Shown here piece by piece: positions 17,055 through 24,811 of a stretch of DNA of 64,000 bases; position 1 is the first letter of the stretch; every line of letters begins with the position of its first letter. The position numbers were made by a program, and so were the translations under genes. The stretch spans positions 4,154,001-4,218,000 of the forward strand of contig NZ_JANUCO010000001.1 of the NCBI RefSeq assembly GCF_024807225.1, read 5' to 3'. Under the pieces are notes generated by a model, which was not told the DNA's origin, made no database searches, and was given only the letters and a program-made list of their open reading frames with translations. This DNA comes from Chryseobacterium ginsenosidimutans (GTDB taxonomy: Bacteria; Bacteroidota; Bacteroidia; Flavobacteriales; Weeksellaceae).

Positions 17055-17369
17055 ATGAACAAGTCTGAATTAATCGACGCAATCGCAAAAGATGCAGGAA
17101 TCACTAAAGTAGCGGCTAAAGCTGCTCTAGAATCTTTCATTGGTAATGTAACTTCTACTTTAAAGAAAAAAGACGGAAAAGTTTCTCTAGTAGGATTCGG
17201 TACTTTCTCAGTAGCTGAGAGAGCTGCAAGACAAGGGATCAACCCTGCAACAAAAAAACCAATTAATATCGAAGCTAAAACTGTTGCTAAGTTTAAAGCA
17301 GGCGCTGATTTATCTGCTGCTGTTGCTACTGCTAATGCACCTGTTGCTGCTCCTAAAAAGAAAAAATAA
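17055..17369 (+). CDS. HU family DNA-binding protein
   Basis: A protein of 104 residues. It has the HU/IHF fold: MNKSELIDAIAKDAGITKVA, then VSLVGFGTFSVAERAARQGINP, whose GFGTF and RxGxNP parts form the DNA-binding arm. An extra Ala/Pro-rich linker and lysine end (ATANAPVAAPKKKK) extends it beyond the usual 90 residues; such Lys/Ala tails occur in Bacteroidota. It should compact and bend DNA in the nucleoid. A strong promoter and a long perfect terminator surround it. Confidence 0.95.
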   Translation: MNKSELIDAIAKDAGITKVAAKAALESFIGNVTSTLKKKDGKVSLVGFGTFSVAERAARQGINPATKKPINIEAKTVAKFKAGADLSAAVATANAPVAAPKKKK

Positions 17370-17392
17370 TCATTCAGGTTATAAAAAAATTC

Positions 17393-17416
17393 AACCCTCA
17401 TCCATGGATGAGGGTT
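17393..17416 (+). terminator. Rho-independent terminator of the HU gene
   Basis: A perfect 24-base palindrome (AACCCTCATCCA and its complement) followed by TT and CTATT. It also faces the pdxH gene on the other strand. Confidence 0.85.
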
Positions 17417-17440
17417 TTCTATTGAATTTAAATGCTTTAT

Positions 17441-18085
17441 TTAAGGTGCTAATCTTGAGATTTTCCAATCCAGATTATCAATTAATTCATAAATAATCCT
17501 GTCGTGAAGCCTGTTGGGTCTTCCCTGCCAAAATTCTATTTCGTACGGTTTTGCAATATATCCACCCCAGTTTTCCGGTCTTGGAACTTCACTGTTTTCG
17601 TATTCTTTTTCTAACTCTTTCAGTTTTCCTTCTAAAAATTCTTTGTTGGGAATTTCCTGACTTTGTGGCGAAACCGCAGCTCCAAGCTGGCTTCCTTTCG
17701 GTCTGGAATGAAAATATCCATCACTGAGATTCTCTGCAATACGCTCCAAATTAGCTTTAATAATAATTTGTCTTTCCAGATTGGGCCAGAAAAAATGCAG
17801 ACATGCTTTGTGTGTTTTTTCTATTGATTTTCCTTTTTTACTATCATAATTGGTGTAAAAAATAAAGCCTTCGAAAGTATATTCTTTCAGCAAAACCATT
17901 CTCGTGCGCGGACAACCGTCTTCTTCCACTGTAGAAATCGCCATTGCATTGGCTTCATAAATGTTCGGGTTTTCACTTGCTTCCAGAAACCAATCCCGAA
18001 ATTGCTCGATCGGATTTTGTTTTATCTCACTTTCAATAAGTTGGGATTTCTCGTACACTTTTCTTTTGTCGTGCAGGTTTTCCAT
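17441..18085 (-). CDS. pdxH: pyridoxamine 5'-phosphate oxidase
   Basis: A protein of 214 residues, the usual length. It oxidises pyridoxamine or pyridoxine 5'-phosphate to PLP using FMN. Family features: DGCPRTRMVLLKEY, FYTNYDSKKGKSIE, FFWPNLERQI, HSRPKGSQLGAAVSPQSQ and the C-terminal FWQGRPNRLHDRI and WKISRLAP. The start is divergent from the YqgE start with 24 bases between them, so they share a control region. Confidence 0.96.
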   Translation of the reverse strand: MENLHDKRKVYEKSQLIESEIKQNPIEQFRDWFLEASENPNIYEANAMAISTVEEDGCPRTRMVLLKEYTFEGFIFYTNYDSKKGKSIEKTHKACLHFFWPNLERQIIIKANLERIAENLSDGYFHSRPKGSQLGAAVSPQSQEIPNKEFLEGKLKELEKEYENSEVPRPENWGGYIAKPYEIEFWQGRPNRLHDRIIYELIDNLDWKISRLAP

Positions 18086-18109
18086 AAATATTTTTTATTA
18101 AATTTGAGT

Positions 18110-18658
18110 ATGAATTACTCATACAAAGGTAAAATATTAATTTCCACACCCGACATTTCCGGCGATATTTTTTCCCGATCTGTAGTCTTGATTATTGAAC
18201 ATAATGAACAGGGAGCATTTGGTTTAATATTAAATAAAAAGAACAGCCAAATGAGTAGTAAGTTCAAAAATTTCTTCGATTTTAAAATAGAAGTCTACGA
18301 CGGCGGACCGGTAGAAAATGAAAGGGTTTTCTTTATTGTAAAAGGAAAAAAGGTAACAGAAACTTATACAGAGATCACCAACGAATTTTACTTAACGGAA
18401 GACATAGAAAATATCATCAGCTCTGTTTTGAGCGGCGATCTGGATATTAATGATGTGAAAATATTTTCAGGATATTCTGGATGGACAGCTTTGCAGCTAG
18501 ACGATGAAATTCTGAAAAAAGTATGGACTGTCGTAGATGTTTACAATCTTGATTACACACTACCCAACGATCAAACACTTTGGAAATCGATCATGCAAAA
18601 TCTTGGCGGAGAGTATTTGTTATGGGCAAATTCGCCTGAAGACATTTCTTTAAATTAA
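18110..18658 (+). CDS. YqgE/AlgH family protein (UPF0301)
   Basis: A protein of 182 residues from ATG 18110; an upstream in-frame extension to 18002 overlaps pdxH and lacks similarity. The family pattern is clear: KGKILISTPDISGDIFSRSV, then NEQGAFGLILNKK, then YDGGPVENERVFFI, and FSGYSGWTALQLDDE. Function is not settled; it is widespread and often near pdxH-like and aminotransferase genes in Bacteroidota. Confidence 0.9.
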   Translation: MNYSYKGKILISTPDISGDIFSRSVVLIIEHNEQGAFGLILNKKNSQMSSKFKNFFDFKIEVYDGGPVENERVFFIVKGKKVTETYTEITNEFYLTEDIENIISSVLSGDLDINDVKIFSGYSGWTALQLDDEILKKVWTVVDVYNLDYTLPNDQTLWKSIMQNLGGEYLLWANSPEDISLN

Positions 18659-18765
18659 TAATATACAGCTATTTAAGGCTGAATTAACTTTAACAAACTT
18701 TAAGAATCCGTTAACCAATTTTAAGCAAAGAATTGACGTTATTTGTTAAACCAAAATTCACCATA

Positions 18766-19350
18766 ATGAAAGGAACAAAACTTTTTGCTTTAGCAGTCTT
18801 TTCTGCAGCATTTTTATCCTTTACTCCGGTTAACAAAAAATATATCGTTATAGATGCCGGTCATGGCGGAAATGATATGGGTGCAACCCGTAACGGTATT
18901 TCTGAAAAGGAAGTGGTTTTAAATATTGCCAAACAAATTCAGGAAACCGGAAAATCCTTAGAAAACTACGAAGTTATTTTAACCAGAGATTCCGATGCAT
19001 ACAGCCAGTTGAAAGACAGAACTGATATGATTAACAAGCTGAATCCTGAGATGGTAATTTCCCTGCACCTCAACAGCAGTCCGCATCCGGAATCTGTAAA
19101 ACAAGGGCAGGAAATCTATACTCAAAATTCTGAGGCTTCTAAAAAATTAGCCGAAAAAATTTCGCAAAAATTCGATCCCAGCCAAATTGAGGGAGAAAAA
19201 AATCTTCACATTTTAAGAGAATCTAAAGCTCCTACCGTTGTTGTAGAACTTGGATATATCAATAATACAAAGGATAGAGAATTGATGACCAGCGAAAAAG
19301 GTCAAAAAGAAATTGCACAAAAATTCGTAGAAGCTTTCAACGAATATTAA
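18766..19350 (+). CDS. N-acetylmuramoyl-L-alanine amidase (AmiC type)
   Basis: A protein of 194 residues from ATG 18766, which begins a signal peptide (MKGTKLFALAVFSAAFLSFT); the longer frame from 18733 gives no better start. The Amidase_3 zinc site is shown by IDAGHGGNDMGA, the Glu in ISEKEVVLNIA, HLNSS, and VVVELGYINN with the catalytic Glu. It cleaves the bond between MurNAc and the stem peptide in the periplasm. A single catalytic domain without a targeting domain. Confidence 0.92.
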   Translation: MKGTKLFALAVFSAAFLSFTPVNKKYIVIDAGHGGNDMGATRNGISEKEVVLNIAKQIQETGKSLENYEVILTRDSDAYSQLKDRTDMINKLNPEMVISLHLNSSPHPESVKQGQEIYTQNSEASKKLAEKISQKFDPSQIEGEKNLHILRESKAPTVVVELGYINNTKDRELMTSEKGQKEIAQKFVEAFNEY

Positions 19351-19379
19351 ATAAAACTAATTCTGATTGATTCAGAATA

Positions 19380-19423
19380 AAACCCGGTAAAGGACTTTTG
19401 GAACTTTGTTGTTTACCGGGTTT
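19380..19423. terminator. bidirectional terminator between amidase and class IV aminotransferase genes
   Basis: Perfect inverted repeat AAACCCGGTAAA (19380-19391) and TTTACCGGGTTT (19412-19423) with a 20-base loop; T-rich sequence follows on the plus side. Confidence 0.75.
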
Positions 19424-19434
19424 GTCAATTTTTT

Positions 19435-20244
19435 CTAAAAACTTTCCTTCCAGCTTTCTATCAATTCTAAAAAACGACTGTTTCCGAAAGTTTTATTTCT
19501 TATTTTACCCACAGAAAATACCCCTTTTTCATCGGAGATCAACAAAATTTCTTCTGATTTCTGAGATTCAAATGCGATAATCTCGTGTTCCTGAATATCT
19601 GCAAGTTTATTTTTATGTAAAAAAGTAATGAAATTTTCCATTAAAGGAGAAATGTAAGCACCTTCCGTCTGTTTGGGAACTTTAATGACATCACCATCCA
19701 AAAACAAAAGATTTCCTGAAGTTGTGCGGGCAATTCTTTTATTAGGGTTCAACAAAATTACATCATCAAGATCGTTTTCCTGTGCGTAAATTTCGCCGTA
19801 AATATTTTCCGGACTATGAACACGGATATTGCTTAAAAGATTGCTATTAACATTAATTTCCTTAATTAAATCCAATTCCAAAGACCTTTCATGAACCGCA
19901 ACAACATCATCTAATTCTACAACATCATAAAAGTAAGAAATTGAAGATTTTGACAACGTAACACCATCAGAATTTCTAAAAACCTGAAAATTGATAATCC
20001 CGTTTTGAATTCCTTTTTCTTCAATAACATTTTTTTGAAAAAGCGACTGAAAAAATTCCAACGTGTAAGTCAACGGAATATTCATCCTCATTTTTCTCAT
20101 GGAAGCCATCAGGAAGAAATAACACTCTTCATCCATGATTAATTTGGCATTTCTCACAAAGAAAGAAACCTTCACTGCGTCGCCCAAAAGAAACGCTCTA
20201 TTCTTCACATTTAATTCGTCTGATGTAAAATATTGATTTTCCAA
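19435..20244 (-). CDS. class IV aminotransferase-like protein
   Basis: A protein of 269 residues. The family layout is visible: NRAFLLGDAVKVSFFVRNAK at the start, FFLMASMRKMRMNIP, and the cofactor region DDVILLNPNKRIARTTSGNLLFL followed by KVPKQTEGAYISP. Class IV enzymes (BCAT, aminodeoxychorismate lyase) use a PLP-bound Lys about 20 residues before the DD motif; here that stretch reads NVNSNLLSNIRVHSPE with no Lys, so it may not be a standard transaminase. It lies 80 bases from the START-like gene and near YqgE, a common Bacteroidota arrangement. Confidence 0.8.
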   Translation of the reverse strand: MENQYFTSDELNVKNRAFLLGDAVKVSFFVRNAKLIMDEECYFFLMASMRKMRMNIPLTYTLEFFQSLFQKNVIEEKGIQNGIINFQVFRNSDGVTLSKSSISYFYDVVELDDVVAVHERSLELDLIKEINVNSNLLSNIRVHSPENIYGEIYAQENDLDDVILLNPNKRIARTTSGNLLFLDGDVIKVPKQTEGAYISPLMENFITFLHKNKLADIQEHEIIAFESQKSEEILLISDEKGVFSVGKIRNKTFGNSRFLELIESWKESF

Positions 20245-20324
20245 TTTTTAACCTGATTTTATTACAAAAAAAATAATGAACGATAAATCGTTCATCAGTT
20301 TTTCCCATTTAGTACTGCTTACGT

Positions 20325-20711
20325 TTAAGCAGCACCCAATTTTATTCTAAGATTTTCGATAAGATTTTCCCAATACAGTGCATTTTCATTCTCATCACCT
20401 TCTTCACAGAAATCTGTAATGTTTAATGCTAAATCTTCAGTAATATCATCAACCGTAATGGTCATTTCAAAGAAATGTTTAGTCCCTTCATCTTCTTCCC
20501 ATCTGAAACGAACGAAACCTTCTGGCTTATATCTAATCAAAGTCGCTCTCTCAGCAGGTCCTCCTCCCCAACTGAAAAAGAAGTCATCGCCCTTCTCTGT
20601 TACATCATCTGCAAACCATTCGGATAATCCTTCTGCAGTTGCCAGATATTCATATAAAATCTCTGATAAACAGTGCATTGGAAATTCGTAATGGACTTTA
20701 TGTTTCGCCAT
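20325..20711 (-). CDS. START-like domain protein (SRPBCC/AHSA1-like)
   Basis: A protein of 128 residues making up one SRPBCC domain: HKVHYEFPMHCLSEILYEYL, then LSEWFADDVTEKGDDFFFSW, GFVRFRWEEDEGTKHFFEM, ending in a C-terminal helix (ENLIENLRIKLGAA). Members in Bacteroidota are 'START-like' proteins of unknown ligand, regularly beside a class IV aminotransferase as here. No signal peptide. Confidence 0.85.
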   Translation of the reverse strand: MAKHKVHYEFPMHCLSEILYEYLATAEGLSEWFADDVTEKGDDFFFSWGGGPAERATLIRYKPEGFVRFRWEEDEGTKHFFEMTITVDDITEDLALNITDFCEEGDENENALYWENLIENLRIKLGAA

Positions 20712-20874
20712 ATAATCTTTGTTTTAATCGTCCCGCAATATATAAATTAATTTTTTTATTACACAAAAATGTGTTTATTTTTTTGCATAATCTTCATGAT
20801 ATTTGTCACAGATTTTCAAATACTTGTTTAATTTTGATTTGAACTAAATAAGCTTACTTTCAGACCTAAAAAAG

Positions 20875-20898
20875 CTCTTCGGTCTGAAGAGTTTTTTT
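20875..20898. terminator. terminator of the class III aminotransferase gene, with an alternative pairing
   Basis: CTCTTC, loop GGTCT, GAAGAG, flanked by A6 and T7, so it can work on both strands. CAGACC (20861-20866) can also pair with GGTCTG (20881-20886), excluding the first hairpin. Confidence 0.65.
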
Positions 20899-20903
20899 CT
20901 TTA

Positions 20904-22085
20904 TTAATTTTCGTTTAAAACCTCTAAAATAATCTGACAACCTTCCTTTATTTCGTCTTTCGAAATGGTAAGCGGTGGAGAAATTCTGAGATATTCGTTT
21001 CTATATAACTGCCAGAAAACGATCAAGCCTTTTTCCATACATCTTTTTGCAACATCTAAAGTATATTCAGGAGAACCTAGATTTACCGCCAACATTAAGC
21101 CTTTACCGTTAATATTTTTAATTTTAGGATGAACTAAAAGTACTCTGTACAACTTCTCTTTTTCGTCCACTTCATTCATTAAACCACTTTCCAGAACTTC
21201 TTTTAAAGTGGCATGACTTGAAGCCGCAATCAAAGGATTTCCGCCAAAAGTCGTAATGTGACCTAGTTTCGGAGAATGCGACAATGTTTCCATAATTTTT
21301 CTAGAACTCATAAAAGCGCCAACAGGAACTCCGCCTCCCATTCCTTTTCCCATGACCAAAATATCTGGGACGATACCGAAATGTTCAAAAGAGAATAATT
21401 TCCCTGTTCTTCCGAATCCTGGCTGAATTTCATCGAGAATTAAAAGAGCTCCGACTTCTTCACATCTTCTTTTTAATTTAATTAAATAATCATCGTTCGG
21501 AACTAAAAATCCTGCTGCTCCCTGAATCGTTTCTAAAATAACACAAGCTGTTTTTTCTGTAATTTTATCGAAATCATTTTCATTATTAAATTCAATAAAA
21601 GAAACCATTGGCAATAAAGGACGGAATTCTCTTTTGTGAGTTTCATTTCCTGAAACACTTAAAGCTCCATGAGTATTTCCGTGATAAGAATCTTTAAAAG
21701 AAACGATCTCTTCTCTTCCGGTATATCTTTTTGCTAATTTTAAGCTTCCATCAATGGCTTCTGCTCCGCTATTAACCAAATAGGTAATTTCCAGAGGATC
21801 CGGCGTTGCTTCTGCCAATAATTTGCATAAAGCCACCGGCTTTTCCTGAGCATATTCTCCGTAAACCATTACGTGAAGGTACTTTTCTGCCTGTTCTTTG
21901 ATTGCGTTCACAATCTTCGGATGTGAGTGTCCCAAAGTATTTGCTGAGACTCCCGCCACAAAATCCAGATACCTTTTTCCGTTTGTTCCGTAAATATAGC
22001 TTCCTTCTGCTTTTTCAACTTCAAAACCTGCAGCAAACTTTGTTGTCTGCGCCTGATATATAAAAAAATCTTTTTGCATTTCCAT
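20904..22085 (-). CDS. class III PLP-dependent aminotransferase (aspartate aminotransferase family)
   Basis: A protein of 393 residues from the minus-strand ATG at 22085; the longer frame to 22130 overlaps the -7 box at 22104-22111 and is rejected. Signature: YLVNSGAEAIDGSLKLAKRYTG, FKDSYHGNTHGALSVSG, LLILDEIQPGFGRTGKLFSFEHFGIVPDIL with the PLP Lys in MGKGMGGGVP, and TTFGGNPLIAAS. Related enzymes act on acetylornithine, ornithine or GABA; the substrate cannot be fixed by eye. It carries its own terminator. Confidence 0.92.
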   Translation of the reverse strand: MEMQKDFFIYQAQTTKFAAGFEVEKAEGSYIYGTNGKRYLDFVAGVSANTLGHSHPKIVNAIKEQAEKYLHVMVYGEYAQEKPVALCKLLAEATPDPLEITYLVNSGAEAIDGSLKLAKRYTGREEIVSFKDSYHGNTHGALSVSGNETHKREFRPLLPMVSFIEFNNENDFDKITEKTACVILETIQGAAGFLVPNDDYLIKLKRRCEEVGALLILDEIQPGFGRTGKLFSFEHFGIVPDILVMGKGMGGGVPVGAFMSSRKIMETLSHSPKLGHITTFGGNPLIAASSHATLKEVLESGLMNEVDEKEKLYRVLLVHPKIKNINGKGLMLAVNLGSPEYTLDVAKRCMEKGLIVFWQLYRNEYLRISPPLTISKDEIKEGCQIILEVLNEN

Positions 22086-22103
22086 TTCCCTGAAAAATTT
22101 TAG

Positions 22104-22111
22104 CAAAACTA
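22104..22111 (-). promoter_or_regulatory. -7 box of the class III aminotransferase gene
   Basis: TAGTTTTG on the minus strand, about 18 bases before the ATG at 22085. No TTG at the expected 19-base distance. It supports the shorter start of the gene. Confidence 0.5.
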
Positions 22112-22157
22112 AAAAACATTCGCCAAACACCGAAACAATACCGATAGAATAAAAAAA

Positions 22158-22178
22158 TCGCTCTCACAAGGAGAGCGA
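22158..22178 (-). terminator. Rho-independent terminator in the gap before the class III aminotransferase gene
   Basis: TCGCTCTC, loop ACAAG, GAGAGCGA; on the minus strand the hairpin is followed by T7. It ends transcription about 280 bases past the first terminator of the OstA-like gene. Confidence 0.75.
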
Positions 22179-22456
22179 ACCACCAAATCACAAAATATTA
22201 ATATAGTTTAATATATTCTTGTGATAAATATATAAAAAAAATCGAATAAGAATACATATTTATTAAAAATTATTTAAATTCAATACAAATATTTTACACC
22301 AATTCAACATATGATGAATATTTATCAATCGTAAAACACAATTCTGATAAGGCTTTTCTCTTCACTATATTTTGAATAAATATGAAAAATAATTTAATAT
22401 TTATTTCAAAAAAAAGTAATTTCAGACACCAATTTTAGAGGATTTCCATAAAAATA
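22179..22456. other. spacer between two minus-strand terminators; no gene seen
   Basis: Very AT-rich. It has no reading frame longer than about 20 codons that looks like protein. Because it lies between two terminators of the same direction, a short untranslated transcript is possible, but I see no good promoter. Confidence 0.4.
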
Positions 22457-22488
22457 ATTCACCATTTCCTATTAAGAAAATGGTGAAT
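22457..22488 (-). terminator. Rho-independent terminator of the OstA-like gene
   Basis: ATTCACCATTT and AAATGGTGAAT with a 10-base loop, followed on the minus strand by TATTTTTATGG. Confidence 0.7.
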
Positions 22489-22525
22489 CAATATATTTTT
22501 CGAAAAAACTAGGGTAAAAAAAGAA

Positions 22526-24268
22526 TTATCTTCTTGTACGTTTTGGTTTTTTGGCTTCTTCTTTGGCTTTTTCTTTGTCAATTACTTCCTGAGCTTTGTT
22601 ATATAAAACATCGTCGGATTCATATTTTATCTCATCATGATTCGGCGTATCGACGAGAATATCCTGCCATTTTAAGATGCGATCTTTTGTATTCCAGTTA
22701 AAGTCGGGAAACTTCCGTTTGGCGGGTTCTATCTTACTCATCGGATAGGTATCTGAATTTGCGCCAATATTACAGGCCACAACATACAGTACTTTTTCTT
22801 CAAAAATCGCATCGATAATTCCGCAAGAAGTAAGAGAAATCCCGATTCTCTCTTTTTCCTTTGTTTTCTCGTTCACATCATCGGAATACGTAATAGACTG
22901 TGCATTTCCGATTACTTTTGCTTCTTTGATGTTGTTGTCCTCACCATAATAAATCGTCATCAGCTTCCCTTTCACCTGATTGAATTCATCTTTCATATCC
23001 AGAGAATCAACTTTGCTGATGGCAAAAGCATTTCCGATCACTTTCAAAGAGTCGATATTTTCTTTTTGAGTATCAAAATAGGCTTCAACTTTGTCTCCCG
23101 TTATCTGCTTTCCATTACTCCAGAGAATCGGTTCTGTGAACATATGAAGAACTCCATCCGTTTCATTAAAAGCAATAGAATCGGCTCTTCCCGATGCATT
23201 AGATTTATAGAACCTTCCTTTTTTAAAGGCACGAAGGAAACTTTTTTTAACTTTACTATCATTCGGATCCGGTCTTTGGAAAGAAAGAATTTTTTCGGCT
23301 GCAAAATACATAGAATCTTTTTCCAACGCTTTCACAGCATACGGATTTTTGGTCATCATCGCAGAATCTTTCTTTTCAAAAATTTCTCCGTAACCACCCT
23401 TTATCCATCTTCTTTCATTAGGATCGTCCAGCGTTACATGTCCTGTTGCTTTTCCGAAACCGGTAAGCTGATTGTAATACATTTCGTCACCCGTAAGAAT
23501 TTTATCATTATAAAACACCTTTGAGTTCTTATACAAAAAAGCTTCTTTGGTATTTGTATTATAATTCCCTTTATCAGTAACGATGCGGTTTTTATAATTC
23601 TTTTTGTTGGTAATCGTTGTAGGTCCGTTGATATCAACAATATTTGTATTTTGGTTCTGAACAACATTTTCTCCTTCCAAAACATATTGTGAATCTTCAA
23701 TTTTCACCCTTCCGGTAAGATCGATCGTACGCGTTGTCAGAAAATAAGTTGCCGATTTTGAGTATGTTGTACTTTTACCGTCATTAATCGTTCCTCCTGT
23801 ATTGTAATACGCCTGATTTGCAACTCTGTCATAATACATTGTTTCAGTCTTAATGATTGTCCCTTTCGGATCGGTAAGAACTACATTTTTTCTGGCAATC
23901 CCCTTTTGGGTATTTCCGTCATATTCCATTTCATCCGCAGTGATTACGGAACCATCTGCATTTTGAAGCTTAACGTTACCAATTGCTTTGATAAAGTTTT
24001 GCTCTTCATAAAAGATGACAAGATCTGCATTCAACAATGATCCCTGATGTGAAAACTGAACACTTCCTGTGAAATAATTGTTCCCCTCATACTTCTCATC
24101 CTTTCTTAATTCATCAGAATGAAGATGCTTCACCTTTTCAGGAGGCGGAGCATTCTTTTTGGGAAGTGTATTGGGGGTAAAATACGGATCTTTCTGCACA
24201 GACTTTGGTTGAGCCTGTGCAAAAGCAAACGTTGAAATAAAAACTAACAGAACAAAAATTAGTCTCAT
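22526..24268 (-). CDS. OstA-like protein (LptA/LptD N-terminal-like)
   Basis: A protein of 580 residues with a signal peptide (about residues 1-20, MRLIFVLLVFISTFAFAQAQ). It consists of repeated OstA-type beta strands: YFTGSVQFSHQGSLLNADLV, NFIKAIGNVKLQNADGSVITADEM, ILTGDEMYYNQLTGFGKATGHVTL, QITGDKVEAYFDTQKENIDSLKVIGNAF. This is the beta-jellyroll of the LptA periplasmic bridge for LPS transport. A highly basic C-terminal tail (EAKKPKRTRR) follows a conserved DFNWNTKDRILKW segment. It is separated by 3 bases from the upstream Fur-family gene, so both are co-transcribed. Confidence 0.9.
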   Translation of the reverse strand: MRLIFVLLVFISTFAFAQAQPKSVQKDPYFTPNTLPKKNAPPPEKVKHLHSDELRKDEKYEGNNYFTGSVQFSHQGSLLNADLVIFYEEQNFIKAIGNVKLQNADGSVITADEMEYDGNTQKGIARKNVVLTDPKGTIIKTETMYYDRVANQAYYNTGGTINDGKSTTYSKSATYFLTTRTIDLTGRVKIEDSQYVLEGENVVQNQNTNIVDINGPTTITNKKNYKNRIVTDKGNYNTNTKEAFLYKNSKVFYNDKILTGDEMYYNQLTGFGKATGHVTLDDPNERRWIKGGYGEIFEKKDSAMMTKNPYAVKALEKDSMYFAAEKILSFQRPDPNDSKVKKSFLRAFKKGRFYKSNASGRADSIAFNETDGVLHMFTEPILWSNGKQITGDKVEAYFDTQKENIDSLKVIGNAFAISKVDSLDMKDEFNQVKGKLMTIYYGEDNNIKEAKVIGNAQSITYSDDVNEKTKEKERIGISLTSCGIIDAIFEEKVLYVVACNIGANSDTYPMSKIEPAKRKFPDFNWNTKDRILKWQDILVDTPNHDEIKYESDDVLYNKAQEVIDKEKAKEEAKKPKRTRR

Positions 24269-24271
24269 TGA

Positions 24272-24748
24272 TTAATCATTCTTAGTGCCATAAAAATACA
24301 GCGAATGAGAATCAATTTTCACGCCAAATGCACCTTCGATTGCTTCTTTAATCCCCTGAATTCTTGGGTCGCAAAACTCAATAATCTCTTCAATTTCTTT
24401 ATCTGAATCTTTTTTGTAAATCACCAAATGATCGTGCTGTTTATCAAAATAAGACTTTTCGTAAGATGAAGATGTGAGTGTTTTTTCCCCAAACTGATGC
24501 TTACGGATTAATCCTGCATCAAGGAAGATCTCAATAGTATTGTAAATTGTAGCCTTTGAAACGTGATATTTTTTCTGCATCATCAGAAGATACAGATCAT
24601 CAACATTGAAGTGATGATCCATATTATAAATCTCTTCTAATATCGTATATCGTTCCGGAGTGTTTCGGAAACCCTTTTCTAATAAGTAGTTTCTCAAAAC
24701 ATCTTTAATAAGCGCAATATTTTTTTCTTTTTGTAAAGTATCCATCAA
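24272..24748 (-). CDS. Fur family transcriptional regulator
   Basis: A protein of 158 residues (ATG 24748, or the next codon, 24745). The winged helix is clear (RNTPERYTILEEIYNMDHHFNVDDLYLLM, then YHVSKATIYNTIEIFLDAGLI). The metal/dimer region KQHDHLVIYKKDSDKEIEEIIEF keeps the HDH motif but has no CxxC (normally HDHxxCxxCG), so the structural zinc site of many Fur proteins is absent. It is upstream of and probably co-transcribed with the OstA-like gene. Confidence 0.92.
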   Translation of the reverse strand: MMDTLQKEKNIALIKDVLRNYLLEKGFRNTPERYTILEEIYNMDHHFNVDDLYLLMMQKKYHVSKATIYNTIEIFLDAGLIRKHQFGEKTLTSSSYEKSYFDKQHDHLVIYKKDSDKEIEEIIEFCDPRIQGIKEAIEGAFGVKIDSHSLYFYGTKND

Positions 24749-24760
24749 AAAAATTATCTA

Positions 24761-24768
24761 CAAATTTA
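24761..24768 (-). promoter_or_regulatory. -7 box of the Fur-OstA unit
   Basis: TAAATTTG on the minus strand, 12 bases before the start at 24748. No clear TTG box at 19 bases. Confidence 0.45.
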
Positions 24769-24811
24769 TCGATTTTTATTTAAATAGATATTGTGTCCTG
24801 TGTTAAAGAAT

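Noticed and set aside
23066..23524. 152-codon plus-strand frame inside the OstA-like gene
   Set aside because: Antisense shadow of a clear coding region; no start context and biased composition.
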